Counted from the stretch's first letter, positions 27,744-36,695 are shown. The stretch: 64,000 bases of DNA from Lentisphaerota bacterium (GCA_015061605.1 SUWH01000002.1:62001-126000), one strand, 5' to 3'. A program made the numbers and translations. The notes: a model not told the origin generated them from the letters alone.

Positions 27744-27771
27744 TTGACAAATCTGTTTTGTGGTGTATATT
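27744..27771 (+). promoter_or_regulatory. Sigma-70 promoter of the secreted-protein/pseudopilin cluster
   Basis: Consensus -35 TTGACA (27744-27749), 16-base spacer, -10 TATATT (27766-27771), 45 bases before the ATG at 27816. Confidence 0.7.
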
Positions 27772-27815
27772 ATCTGCAGAGAATTGAAATCAACTCTTTT
27801 TTGCCGGTGATATTT

Positions 27816-28316
27816 ATGAAACGTATGGGATTACTTTTCGCTGTCGTTTTCGGAGTGTGCTGCGCATCCGCGCAGGAAGCTGATTTTTATCTGTGCAGTA
27901 AAATTTCTGCCGTCGCCGGTATGGCGCTGGTGAAAACTCCGGACATGGTTCACTTTTATTTTAAAATTCTTCCCGGAGAACAAAAGGAGATCGAACATGC
28001 CAGCATCTATTTGTCCACTGACCGCGATCCCAAAACCGGACGGAAAAATTACGGTTGTGAATATTATATGAACGCAAAGAAACGTTCTCTTACCTATTAT
28101 AACAAAGATGGCAGAGAGACCGGGTTCCGCAAAGCATTTACAGTCCGCCATATCGATGACTGGTGCATCTGGAGTTTCAAAAGTTCAGTTTTCGCCGCAA
28201 CACCGCTGGATGATATTTTCCTTACCTGGAAAGGTATCAAAAAGCAGGGACATATCCGGCTTGCTCCCGGCAAAGCCATACGGAAAGTTATTATTCCTGT
28301 AATTACAACTCCATAA
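27816..28316 (+). CDS. Secreted protein related to the N-terminus of its neighbour, 166 aa
   Basis: Start MKRMGLLFAVVFG gives a clear signal peptide (about 18 residues, ending CASAQ); the frame is open further upstream only across the promoter. The mature 145 residues align with about residues 25-150 of the next protein (28341-30788): both share IYL-TD-D--TGRK--G-EYY and a later DGRETGFR. The fold looks like a beta-sandwich carbohydrate-binding module of the CBM9/DOMON kind. It is probably a tandem-duplicated, stand-alone binding domain for the same substrate. Confidence 0.7.
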   Translation: MKRMGLLFAVVFGVCCASAQEADFYLCSKISAVAGMALVKTPDMVHFYFKILPGEQKEIEHASIYLSTDRDPKTGRKNYGCEYYMNAKKRSLTYYNKDGRETGFRKAFTVRHIDDWCIWSFKSSVFAATPLDDIFLTWKGIKKQGHIRLAPGKAIRKVIIPVITTP

Positions 28317-28340
28317 TTATCAACAAAGGGAGAATATATT

Positions 28341-30788
28341 ATGAGAAAGTTACTGATTTCAATGCTGTCGCTGACCGTTTGTGTGCTTTTTGCCGCACCG
28401 GTTCAGCTCTACCCGCCAGTAAAGGCCAATAAGCACATCGCCGGTTTTGCCTTGCACCGGGATAAAGATTTTCACTGGATGCTGTTCAAACTTGCCAAAG
28501 ACGCTCCGGCAAATCTCGTTATTGACAGTATTTATCTGAATACAGACAAAGATAAAAATACCGGAAGAAAAAAGGTCGGCAACGAATATTATATCGTTCC
28601 GCTCAAAAAAGGTGTTACGGCGTATGCGGTCGATGGAAGGGAGACCGGTTTCCGCCGGAGTGCAGAACTTTTCCGGCTTGGCGAATGGATCGCTATCCGG
28701 ATCAAATCCGAAGTCTTTAAAGCCAATCCGCTTAAAGAGTATTCCATGTGGTGGCGCAACAAGACCTGTTCGGCTTCCATCAGAGTTGCCCCGGATGTGA
28801 AGACTACTGAAGTGGAAATGCCAAAGCTTCCGACGGTTGAAGAGGTTAAAAAAAAAGCTGATGCCCTGCGCCCCAAAGTCAAGACCATGACCTCATGGAT
28901 GACACCCGGAATCGTTCACATCAATTCACTCAAAGACAACACCGGCAAAAAGTCGGTCACTCTGAATATCCCGCGCAACGGAACGGGAGATTTTCAACTT
29001 GCGGCTTACTATTCCGGATATAAAGCCGGACGTATGACCTTGAACTGGACTCCGCCATTGTCCAATACCGCCAATGTCATTTCCGCCGATCCTCTGCGGA
29101 TGTACCGGGTGATCAATGTCCCTTTCATTGAACCGACGGATGAGAAGTTGAAATATTCTCTCCGCTTTCCAGCCGGAACGCTTTTCCGCAAAACTTCCAT
29201 CCCCGACCGTTTGAGCCGTTATAAGATGGGCAGCGGGACCGGAGACTATAAAATGTCTCTGCGCAAGCGCCTGGTAGTCTGGCACGGAACAGTCTCGGTC
29301 GCGGAAAATACCCGTCCCGGCGTCTATGAATCGACCTTTACCCTCGCCTGGCCGGAGGGCAAAGAGGAGTTCAAACTCATCGTCAATGTGGAAGATTTCA
29401 CCATCCCGGAACGCCCCAGTTTTGTCATGTTCGCTGATATGCCGCGCGCCTGTAACTATATCAGCAATCTTCCCGGCACCAAAAACGGTACCGATGTCGG
29501 CAATGAAGTCACCATCAACAACCGTTCCAGTGCGATCGTCATGGATCTGGAGCGCTGTTTGCGGGAACTCAAATTCCACCGCATCGCCCCGCGCAAAGTG
29601 CTGGTTCCGGTTTCAATAAAGTTTGATAAAGATGAAAAACCTGTTATCGATTTCAGCAGCATCGACGCATTTACCAAGCTGGTGGTCGATGATCTCAAGA
29701 TGAATCCCCGGTTTGAGATGCCGCTGCTGACAGTTTCCACCGGACACAACGCCCATTACACCCGTCTTTTCGGTCCTGTCGGGCGTGACCACATGAGTGA
29801 TGAATTCCGCCGCAAATATGCCGCCACGGTCAAGGCGGTAAGCGAACATCTCAAGGAGAAAAACTGGGATAAATATTTCTTCGCCTACTTCTCCGATGAA
29901 CCGGGAAAGCAGTTCATGGCTCAAACCAAAGAGATCATCCGCATCATCAACAAGGTCAACCCAAATCTTTCGCCGTGGATATTCGGTCCCGGACCAACTA
30001 AAGAATATATCAACGAACTCAATACCTGGATGGGTGGTTTCGGCACTCCGCTGGAAGCCGGTGAAGTCGAACACAACCCCAATTCCGAAGCTGTCCGCAT
30101 CGCTAAAGCGCGCGGTGACAAAATCGGTCTTTACAATCCACGCTACCCCATCAATGCCGCTCCGGCAACAGTTCGCGCTTTGTACTGGTGGGCGTTCCAG
30201 CAGGAATTGTACTGGATGAGCCACTACTGTTTTGCCTATTTCCATGCCGCGCCGCGCGATATTTCCAATGCCGGTTACTGGGGATACTGGGTCTATCCGC
30301 CCAACCCGGGCAAAGCCGGTACCTGGGACAACTCCATCCGTCTGGAAGCGACCCGCGCCGGACTTACTGACTATGAATACCTCAAGGCGTTGACCGACAA
30401 AGTTGCCGCATTGCAGAAAAAAATTCCTGCCGCTGCTGGTTTGAAAGCCAACGCTCCTGCCATTCAATACACCCGCGCCGTTGCCCGCAGTAAATATGTC
30501 CGGTGCGAAGATGATGCGCTTATCACCCGCATCCGCGACCTCATCGGTAAAGAGATAAAAGAGCTTGCCAATGCGCCGGGTTTTGTCAACTATTCCGTAA
30601 GCAAAGATAAAGTTGTCTTTTCCGTCTACGCCGTTCCCGGTACGGTGGTGAAGTTCGGCAAAGAGACCCGCACCGCCGGAAATGAACCGCTGATCTGGAG
30701 TTTCCCCGCCAAAGATGTGCTGGGTAAAGAACAGTGCTTTGTTATCGGCAGCGCAACCGTGCATAAAACTGCTCTGGCTGAATTTTAA
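28341..30788 (+). CDS. Secreted DUF4091/GH123-like glycoside hydrolase
   Basis: 815 residues. Signal peptide (MRKLLISMLSLTVCVLFAA), an N-terminal beta-sandwich (about 20-150) homologous to the preceding small protein, a linker, a second beta domain (about 190-370), then a TIM-barrel region with YFFAYFSDEPGKQ, whose Asp-Glu pair is in the place used by GH123-type N-acetylhexosaminidases. The end carries SIRLEATRAGLTDYEYLKAL, the DUF4091 signature. It probably acts outside the cytoplasm on N-acetylated or plant-derived glycans; specificity is not deducible. Confidence 0.75.
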   Translation: MRKLLISMLSLTVCVLFAAPVQLYPPVKANKHIAGFALHRDKDFHWMLFKLAKDAPANLVIDSIYLNTDKDKNTGRKKVGNEYYIVPLKKGVTAYAVDGRETGFRRSAELFRLGEWIAIRIKSEVFKANPLKEYSMWWRNKTCSASIRVAPDVKTTEVEMPKLPTVEEVKKKADALRPKVKTMTSWMTPGIVHINSLKDNTGKKSVTLNIPRNGTGDFQLAAYYSGYKAGRMTLNWTPPLSNTANVISADPLRMYRVINVPFIEPTDEKLKYSLRFPAGTLFRKTSIPDRLSRYKMGSGTGDYKMSLRKRLVVWHGTVSVAENTRPGVYESTFTLAWPEGKEEFKLIVNVEDFTIPERPSFVMFADMPRACNYISNLPGTKNGTDVGNEVTINNRSSAIVMDLERCLRELKFHRIAPRKVLVPVSIKFDKDEKPVIDFSSIDAFTKLVVDDLKMNPRFEMPLLTVSTGHNAHYTRLFGPVGRDHMSDEFRRKYAATVKAVSEHLKEKNWDKYFFAYFSDEPGKQFMAQTKEIIRIINKVNPNLSPWIFGPGPTKEYINELNTWMGGFGTPLEAGEVEHNPNSEAVRIAKARGDKIGLYNPRYPINAAPATVRALYWWAFQQELYWMSHYCFAYFHAAPRDISNAGYWGYWVYPPNPGKAGTWDNSIRLEATRAGLTDYEYLKALTDKVAALQKKIPAAAGLKANAPAIQYTRAVARSKYVRCEDDALITRIRDLIGKEIKELANAPGFVNYSVSKDKVVFSVYAVPGTVVKFGKETRTAGNEPLIWSFPAKDVLGKEQCFVIGSATVHKTALAEF

Positions 30789-30811
30789 GAACTTGAAAAG
30801 GAAAATATTGT

Positions 30812-31554
30812 ATGAAATCAGGTAAAGAATTTCACCCGCCGCGGCGGGTGAAGGGGTACCCCTTCACCCGCCGCGGCGGGTGAAGGGGTACCCCTTCACC
30901 CTCATTGAACTGCTCGTTGTTATCGCGATAATAGCCATTCTGGCGGCAATGCTGCTCCCGGCATTACAGAAGGCGCGTATGCGCGGTAATTCAACATCCT
31001 GTGTCAATAATCAGAAACAGATCGGACAGTATGTCGCGTCTTATATGGCGGACTACAATGACATTTTTCCGCGTTATGCGTCTTCATTCAGTGCAATGCT
31101 GGATTATTACTATGCTCTGCCCGGTCTTATTGTCGATTATAATACCAAATATATTTATTCTCCCGTATTCCTGTGCCCGGCAAATATGCCTGATCTTGGC
31201 TGGAGTAAGAGCAACGGCAGATATTACTCCTACTATAAGAAGACCAGTTATGCATGGAATAAAACTTTTTATCAGGGCTCTTCCACCTCTTCAAAGTCAA
31301 CCAAAATAACCAAAATCCGCAAACCGGCATCCAAAGTTATGATGTTTGATGTCGGTAAAGGGCAGGCAAAGGTCGAATTTGACCACGCGGTAGCGGTCAA
31401 TGCGAAATTGAAATATCGTATTCCGGGACCGCATGACCGGATCATCAATGTACTTTTTGTTGCCGGTAATGTCGAAGGCATCCGAGATAATGTCAGAGCA
31501 TTTTTCAGTGAAAATTATGATGAAGCCCGGAAACACTGGGTCTCCACTGATTAA
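30812..31554 (+). pseudogene. Type II pseudopilin, frame broken by a 32-bp duplication
   Basis: The natural start is ATG 30812, with AAAGGA about ten bases upstream. Its frame runs [19 protein letters not shown] and would continue into [14 protein letters not shown] if the 32-bp unit 30831-30862 were present once. It is present twice, so the frame stops at TGA 30881-30883 after 23 codons. That TGA overlaps a GTG at 30880 which opens the pilin frame (225 codons, starting KGYPFTLIE after the initiator). The gene may thus still be expressed by stop-restart coupling, be switched by repeat number, or be dead. The body has the N-terminal pilin helix and the late [12 protein letters not shown], a variant of the H-X9-DG motif of these proteins. 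Confidence 0.75.
30831..30901 (+). repeat. Chain of overlapping perfect palindromes in the pseudopilin leader
   Basis: Tandem 32-bp units at 30831-30862 and 30863-30894, then a 7-base remnant. Each unit contains a 22-bp perfect palindrome centred on CCGCGG (30831-30852, 30863-30884), overlapped by a 24-bp perfect palindrome centred on GGTACC (30846-30869, 30878-30901). The last palindrome ends directly in the codons of the FTLIE motif. Confidence 0.95.
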
Positions 31555-31772
31555 GGTTGCTGCGCAATGTGAAGTTTTTGCCTGTGGCAAAGTGAAACGC
31601 TCGCTTGAGCGAGTAAAGATGTGATAAATTCAAATTCTATATCTTACGGACATCTGCCGCGACAACGGAGCGGCAAAATACCCCGTTTTTTTTGAAAAAG
31701 GATAGGGGGTTCGGGGGGAAGGGAAAAACTTTTTTTCTCGTGAAAAAAAGTTTTTCCCTTCCCCCCGACAAC
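31555..31772. other. Gene-free region with hairpin element
   Basis: No gene is credible here. From the left: a small inverted repeat CTCGCTTGAGCGAG near 31600; then, in minus orientation, the GCGGCAAAATACCCCG motif of the hairpin-associated repeat (about 31650-31710); then the long hairpin 31711-31768, and next to it the terminator of the Gfo/Idh gene. Confidence 0.6.
31711..31768 (-). repeat. Long perfect hairpin, copy 1 (27-bp arms)
   Basis: Arms 31711-31737 and 31742-31768 are exact inverse complements with a 4-base loop TCGT. On the minus strand it lies downstream of the Gfo/Idh oxidoreductase gene. The flank (31650-31710) matches the flank of the second hairpin at 61133-61188 in the same relative orientation. 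Confidence 0.9.
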
Positions 31773-31800
31773 AAAAAAAAGCACCCGTTTCCGGGTGCTT
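31773..31800 (-). terminator. Intrinsic terminator of the Gfo/Idh gene
   Basis: Minus-strand stem AAGCACCCG/CGGGTGCTT with loop GAAA, followed by a run of T (A-run 31773-31780 on the plus strand), 16 bases after the stop codon. Confidence 0.9.
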
Positions 31801-31816
31801 GGAAAAAATCAAACAA

Positions 31817-32884
31817 TTATTTGACTTTAACCGCTTTACCGCCGGATTTGGCGGACTTGTGCATGGCAATGCAGGCACGCAAATTGCGCAAACCATCTTC
31901 AGCATTGACCGGCTTGCCGTCGATGATCGACTGGGCGTGCTTGGTAATGATCTGCTGATAGATGTTGGGGAACTTGCGGGGACGCAGATGCTTGACGCCG
32001 GAGGCACTTTCCAGTTCCAGACGCTGGGCGTAGGGTTCATCCGGAGTTCCGGAGAGCTGGAACATGGTACCGAATCCGCGCAGAACTGCGGCATCACCGT
32101 AGATTTCAAAACCGAGGTTGCTCAAAGTACCGATCAAACCGCCGCGGGCTTCGGAGAAGGCGACCTTGAAAGAGCCGACCTGACCGTTTTCCAGCGTGAA
32201 TTTGATGTAGGCACCGTCTTCGGCAACGATACCGAGGGTTTTGGGCAGATAGACCGCCTGAACGGAAGCGATCTTGCTGTTGAATATGAATTCAGCCATG
32301 TAGACACAGTGGGAAGCAACATCACCGATGGGACCGCCCATTTCTTCAATTTTGCTGCAGCGCCAGGTGGCAGCTTCTTCAGGAGTTGCTCCAAAGAGGA
32401 ACTCCATGTGGAAACAGCTGTCGCCGACATTGCCCAGTTTGCCGGCGGCAACATATTTGCGCGCCAACTGGTTGAATGCGTTGTAGACCATCATGTGGTC
32501 AACCGTAAGGCTGAGTTTTTTCTTTGCCGCCATTTTGACCATGGCTGAACCGTCGGCAACACTGGTGGCCAGCGGTTTCTCCGCCATGACATGCTTGCCG
32601 GCTTCCATTGCCTTGATGGCAATGGAAGCGTGAGAAGCATTGTTGGTGGCAATGTAGACAGCGTCGATCTCTTTATCGGCAAGGATATCGTCGATGGAAT
32701 CGTACCACTTCAGATTGAGGGCTGCGGCAGCGGATTTGCGGGCGGGGTTGACGTCAAAGGCGCCGACCAGTTCCGCATTGGGCAGACCGTTGAAACGGCT
32801 CTTGTCGCATCCGAAACCTTCTTTGGCGATACGATTTTCAGCGATGCCGCCGAATCCGATGATCGCATACTTGACTTTTGCCAT
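31817..32884 (-). CDS. Gfo/Idh/MocA family NAD(P)-dependent oxidoreductase
   Basis: 355 residues. N-terminal Rossmann fold with YAIIGFGGIAENRIAKEGF (dinucleotide loop G-F-G-G-I), AVYIATNNASHASIAIKAMEAGKHVMAEKPLA (the family EKP motif, Lys likely catalytic), and the C-terminal mixed alpha/beta domain with GGPIGDVASHCVYMAEF (the D-x-x-x-H type motif). It oxidises or reduces a sugar or sugar nucleotide. It is the second gene after a DegT aminotransferase (gap 10 bases), a pair typical of amino-sugar or keto-sugar metabolism. Confidence 0.9.
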   Translation of the reverse strand: MAKVKYAIIGFGGIAENRIAKEGFGCDKSRFNGLPNAELVGAFDVNPARKSAAAALNLKWYDSIDDILADKEIDAVYIATNNASHASIAIKAMEAGKHVMAEKPLATSVADGSAMVKMAAKKKLSLTVDHMMVYNAFNQLARKYVAAGKLGNVGDSCFHMEFLFGATPEEAATWRCSKIEEMGGPIGDVASHCVYMAEFIFNSKIASVQAVYLPKTLGIVAEDGAYIKFTLENGQVGSFKVAFSEARGGLIGTLSNLGFEIYGDAAVLRGFGTMFQLSGTPDEPYAQRLELESASGVKHLRPRKFPNIYQQIITKHAQSIIDGKPVNAEDGLRNLRACIAMHKSAKSGGKAVKVK

Positions 32885-32894
32885 AATAAAACCC

Positions 32895-34166
32895 TTACTT
32901 CATGAAAGCTTCGGCGACCTTCTTGAAGGCATCGATCATAGCCTGAACGTGGCATTCGTCGTAGGTCGGGTGGGTGAAGAAGCTGATGGTACGGTCGGTC
33001 ATCCAGTTCGCCATCTTGCAGTTGAACTTGGAGTAATCGATGTTGCGGGCTTTGGGATCGTGGAACGGATACTTGGCGGTACCGAAACCGTTGCGGTCGG
33101 TGTAGGCCTGTTCCTTGTACATTTCCGGCCACAGGATGCTGTAGACGGGGACGCCTTCGGCAGCGATTGCGGCGATGAACTGCTTGGTGTCAACGCCTTC
33201 TTTGAATTTATCGGTGTCAAGGACGAACGGAGCCCACCAGTAGGAGTTCTGACGTTCTTCGGTATCGACCGGAGCATATTTGACCAGCGGGTGATCCTTG
33301 AGAGCGGCGACGAGCATCTTACCGTTGCGGATACGGTTTTTGAGGTTCCAGTCGTCGAAGCGTTCCAGTTCGCACAGACCGATCTGGCTCTGGATTTCGG
33401 TCATACGGAAGTTGAAACCGACGCGGCGGTGGATGTAGAGCTGTTTGCCTTCCATTTCGAGAAGGTTGAGTTTGGCTTTGACGTCATAGCCGTGGTCGCG
33501 GAAGGAACGGCATTCCCAGGCGAGATCATCGTCGTTGGTGACGACCATACCGCCTTCACCACCGGTGGTGAAGTGTTTGCTCTGGCAGAAGCTGAAGCAG
33601 CCGACAGTACCGATGGTACCGGCTTTTTTGCCTTTGTAGATACCGCCGAAGCACTGGGCGCAGTCTTCAACCACATACAGATTGTGTTTTTTGGCGATTT
33701 CCATGATGGGATCCATGTCGGCGACGATACCATAGAGGTGGACGACGACGATCGCTTTGGTGCGTTCGGTGATGGCTTCTTCGATCTTGGAAGCGTCGAT
33801 CAGGTGGTCGGTTCCGCAGTCAACGAAGACAGGGAGAGCACCGGCCTGCAGAGCGCAGAAGCTGGAAGCGATGAAGCTGTAGGAAGTACAGATGACTTCA
33901 TCTCCGGGGCCGACACCCAGAGAGGCCAGAGCGGTGTGCAAAGCGCAGGTACCGTTGGCAACGCTGATGGCGTTGCGGACGCCGAGCCATTCAGCCCATT
34001 TCTTTTCAAATTCCATACCGACTTTACCGGTCCAGTAGTTGACTTTACCGGATTTCAGGATGTCAACGACCTTGTCATAGACAGCGGGGTTGAACTGCGG
34101 CCAGGACGGGAAGGCGCCTTCAAAGACCTTCTTGCCACCATTGATTGCGAGATTCTCAATACCCAT
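32895..34166 (-). CDS. DegT/DnrJ/EryC1/StrS-family aminotransferase
   Basis: 423 residues, PLP-dependent sugar aminotransferase fold. Features in order: N-terminal LAINGGKKVFEG, ANGTCALHTALASLGVGPGDEVI, the VVEDCAQCFGG stretch with the aspartate that binds the pyridine nitrogen, and SFCQSKHFTTGGEGGM with the PLP lysine. It transfers an amino group to a keto-sugar, probably working with the Gfo/Idh enzyme behind it. Codon use is strongly biased, which suggests high expression. The divergently placed regulator at 34217 reads in the same direction and may control it. Confidence 0.88.
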   Translation of the reverse strand: MGIENLAINGGKKVFEGAFPSWPQFNPAVYDKVVDILKSGKVNYWTGKVGMEFEKKWAEWLGVRNAISVANGTCALHTALASLGVGPGDEVICTSYSFIASSFCALQAGALPVFVDCGTDHLIDASKIEEAITERTKAIVVVHLYGIVADMDPIMEIAKKHNLYVVEDCAQCFGGIYKGKKAGTIGTVGCFSFCQSKHFTTGGEGGMVVTNDDDLAWECRSFRDHGYDVKAKLNLLEMEGKQLYIHRRVGFNFRMTEIQSQIGLCELERFDDWNLKNRIRNGKMLVAALKDHPLVKYAPVDTEERQNSYWWAPFVLDTDKFKEGVDTKQFIAAIAAEGVPVYSILWPEMYKEQAYTDRNGFGTAKYPFHDPKARNIDYSKFNCKMANWMTDRTISFFTHPTYDECHVQAMIDAFKKVAEAFMK

Positions 34167-34216
34167 TTTTTTCCTCCGTTTTGGTTAGGTTTGTGTGTTT
34201 GAGAACATTTATTTTT

Positions 34217-35254
34217 TTACGAAACCGGAATAAACCGGTATGACAACCGTTGTTCAGCGGGGGAACTGCCCCGCAGTACGCTTAAGAGCAGATCGACTGC
34301 CAGAGTGGCGTACTCTTCGATATTCTGCTGGAAAAGGATCATTTTTTCCGAGGGATAACGTTCTTTCAATTCGCCGTGGACGATGGTCGCTATCTGCGGC
34401 AGATAGGCAACCTCCGGCAGCTGACGGGAAATCAGTTCTGAAAGCAACCCGCTTATTACGGTATCATCGTCGCAAACGATACCGTCCGGACGGGATGAAG
34501 CTTTTTGTGAAAGCAGTTTTCCGGCGATCGCCGCCCCTCCGTCATAGCTTACGCCGATAAGAGAAGCGATATTCTCCTGACGGCGCAAAAGAAGCTGTTC
34601 TTGAGAGGTACAGATCTGCACGATATTTTTACACCCGACAGCTTTGAGCTCGGTGATCGCTTCGCGGATGAAGCGGTTGACTTCGATGACCACGCTCAAA
34701 GGCATGGTCACTGCATCATCGTCACCGATAAAGCAGCAGGGAAGTTTCAGTTTTGCAAGTTTATTCTGGGACTCCGGTGCAAGAGGACACAGCGTGATGA
34801 TGCCGTCGCAGCGGTTTTCGATGATAGCCTGCTCAAAACCGGTGAATTCATCCAGTGCCGGGGCAGGGGAATCCAGTGGATCGGAGGTTTGGAAAAAGGT
34901 CATGCAGCGGCAGTTGCGTTCGGTGAGCAGTTTCTGAATGAATCCTGCAAGAGTCGCAGAATAGGCACTGCCGGACAAGGGGCGCACCGCTACGGCAATG
35001 GTTCTGCCGGTGAGGTGTCCTCCATCCGGATTGGCGACGAAAAGTCCGACTTTGTCCCGGACTTCAAGCACTCCCAGTTGACATAGAGAATCCACTGCGG
35101 CGGCGATGGTCTGACTTCCGAAACCGAATTCAGCCCGCAAACTGGCGTAGGCCGGCAGACGGTCGCCGGTCTTGAGCCGGCGATCATGAATATAGGTTAC
35201 AAGCGCGTTTCTCGCGCTCTCCACCCTGCGTGGCAATCCGGTTGGCGTACTCAT
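34217..35254 (-). CDS. GntR-type transcriptional regulator with LacI-like sensor domain
   Basis: 345 residues from MSTPTGLPRRVESARN; the longer frame to 35290 would place the start inside the operator, so the inner ATG is chosen. The N-terminal winged helix (about 10-75) has the GntR pattern KTGDRLPAYASLRAEFG and TIAAAVDSLCQLGVLEVRDKVG. The rest (about 85-345) is a periplasmic-binding-protein-like sensor as in LacI/AraR regulators, suggesting a sugar effector. A palindromic operator overlaps its own transcription start, so it is probably self-repressed. Confidence 0.88.
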   Translation of the reverse strand: MSTPTGLPRRVESARNALVTYIHDRRLKTGDRLPAYASLRAEFGFGSQTIAAAVDSLCQLGVLEVRDKVGLFVANPDGGHLTGRTIAVAVRPLSGSAYSATLAGFIQKLLTERNCRCMTFFQTSDPLDSPAPALDEFTGFEQAIIENRCDGIITLCPLAPESQNKLAKLKLPCCFIGDDDAVTMPLSVVIEVNRFIREAITELKAVGCKNIVQICTSQEQLLLRRQENIASLIGVSYDGGAAIAGKLLSQKASSRPDGIVCDDDTVISGLLSELISRQLPEVAYLPQIATIVHGELKERYPSEKMILFQQNIEEYATLAVDLLLSVLRGSSPAEQRLSYRFIPVS

Positions 35255-35281
35255 AATTATAGCTCTGTCTCCCAAATGGTT

Positions 35282-35301
35282 GTATACCAAAATTGGTATA
35301 C
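35282..35301. promoter_or_regulatory. Operator of the GntR-type regulator
   Basis: Inverted repeat GTATACCAA-AA-TTGGTATAC, two perfect 9-bp arms around a 2-base centre. It lies just downstream of the predicted -10 box, over the expected transcription start, the classic place for an auto-repressor site. Confidence 0.75.
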
Positions 35302-35308
35302 GCTTATT

Positions 35309-35337
35309 AATATAACGCCTTTTCTGTGTTATGTCAA
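35309..35337 (-). promoter_or_regulatory. Sigma-70 promoter of the GntR-type regulator
   Basis: Minus-strand -35 TTGACA (35332-35337), 17-base spacer, -10 TATATT (35309-35314), the nearest to full consensus in the window. Confidence 0.8.
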
Positions 35338-35372
35338 TAGAGTTGAAAGCAAAAGAGGAAAAAAGATTTGAT

Positions 35373-35686
35373 TTTTTTCACAGATATCCCATAATTTTTC
35401 AAAAAGCGGGTATTCCCTCTGCATTCAAGCGAGAGAAATTTGATTTTTGAAAAAGTGATTTTGGCAGATTTTCTTGTCCGAAGCAGTTGCGCTCGAAACT
35501 GCCTATTTCCAGTCGGCGGATGCATCCGCCTCCGCACGAGGCTTCGGCGGACAGGGTGGACTTACATGGTGACCGCTTGTCGCGGCGTAGTGTAACGAAG
35601 CCGGAAGCGGCGAGCGAAGCAAGGCGCGAGATTGCCCGCAATGCGCCGCCGTCGGTTGTTTTTTATGAGACAGCTGTGGATTTTTT
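35373..35686 (+). repeat. Dispersed intergenic element, best copy (about 315 bp) with terminal inverted repeats
   Basis: No gene is credible between 35302 and 35867; this element fills most of it. Ends: 35373-35394 and 35663-35686 are related as inverted repeats (13 of 16 bases over the core). The interior shares with 61265-61584 the stretch TTTTGAAAAAGTGATTTTGG and the GC-rich block GGCGAGCG-AGCAAGGCGCGAGATTG. There is no transposase frame. Confidence 0.7.
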
Positions 35687-35760
35687 TTTCTGTAAAAATG
35701 GAAATGCCGATAAGAAATGGTTATTTTCGGGTTATTGCAGTGAAAAGTTTTTGCGGTTAC

Positions 35761-35789
35761 TTGCAATTTGTGCAATGCGGTGATATATT
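35761..35789 (+). promoter_or_regulatory. Sigma-70 promoter of the surface-glycan cluster
   Basis: -35 TTGCAA (35761-35766), 17-base spacer, -10 TATATT (35784-35789); it gives a leader of about 70 bases before the NeuB-like gene. Confidence 0.65.
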
Positions 35790-35867
35790 GACAATGGTTT
35801 TAAGTGGATATTCCCTTATTAATGTATTTTTATTGAAGTTTATATAGTTTACGGAAAGTCCGGTGCT

Positions 35868-36695
35868 ATGGGCAAAGTTTTCATATCGGCAGAGATCGGA
35901 ATAAACCACAACGGGGATTTGAATATCGCCCGGCAGATGATCGATGCCGCTTCTGAAGCGGGGTGCGATGCAGTCAAGTTTCAGAAGCGTTGTGTTGAAA
36001 AGGTTTATACAAAAGAGTTCCTCGACAGTCCGCGGGAGAGTCCCTGGGGGACTACCCAGCGGGAGCAGAAAATGGGGTTGGAGTTTACTGAAAGCGACTA
36101 CCGGGAAATAGATACTTACTGCCGCAGTAAAAATATTGCCTGGTTCGCTTCGAGCTGGGATGTCGATTCCCAGAAGTTTCTCCGGCAGTTCAACTTGAAA
36201 TACAACAAGGTCGCTTCGGCGATGCTCACCAATATCGGGCTTCTTGAAACTATCGCGGAAGAAAAGCGTTATACTTTTATTGCCACCGGTATGAGTTCCT
36301 GGGACGAAATCGATGCTGCAGTTGCCATATTCCGCAAGCATGGATGTCCTTTTGAACTGATGCATTGCGTTTCGGTTTATCCGATGCCGCCGGAGCTTGC
36401 CAATCTTAGAATGATCGGCGAGTTGTCGGCCCGTTACAATTGTAAAGTCGGTTTTTCCAGTCACGAGATCGGTAATGTCGCCACTCTGGGCGCGGTCGCA
36501 TTGGGCGCTACTTCACTTGAACGGCATATTACTCTTGACCGGACTATGTACGGTTCAGATCAGAAAGTTTCCATCGAAACTGCCGAATTGATCGCCTTTG
36601 TCCGCGAGATCCGGGAGATGGAAGCGGCTCTCGGTGACGGTGACAGAAATCTTTCTGATGCTGAATTGGCTGTGCGTAAAAAATTGCGCGGTTGA
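35868..36695 (+). CDS. NeuB-like nonulosonate synthase, short form without SAF domain
   Basis: 275 residues, only the TIM-barrel catalytic domain. Family features: ISAEIGINHNGDLNIARQMI, CDAVKFQKR, IAWFASSWDVDS, FIATGMSSWDEI, HCVSVYPMPPELANL and GFSSHEIG, with the metal-binding histidines. Standard NeuB/PseI/LegI (about 340 residues) carry a C-terminal antifreeze-like SAF domain that covers the active site; it is missing here. It presumably condenses phosphoenolpyruvate with an amino- or other hexose derivative. Next gene starts 11 bases on; first gene of the cluster. Confidence 0.85.
   Translation: MGKVFISAEIGINHNGDLNIARQMIDAASEAGCDAVKFQKRCVEKVYTKEFLDSPRESPWGTTQREQKMGLEFTESDYREIDTYCRSKNIAWFASSWDVDSQKFLRQFNLKYNKVASAMLTNIGLLETIAEEKRYTFIATGMSSWDEIDAAVAIFRKHGCPFELMHCVSVYPMPPELANLRMIGELSARYNCKVGFSSHEIGNVATLGAVALGATSLERHITLDRTMYGSDQKVSIETAELIAFVREIREMEAALGDGDRNLSDAELAVRKKLRG

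Noticed and set aside
32694-34202. 502-codon open frame on the plus strand
   Set aside because: Antisense to the Gfo/Idh and DegT genes, whose motifs are unambiguous.
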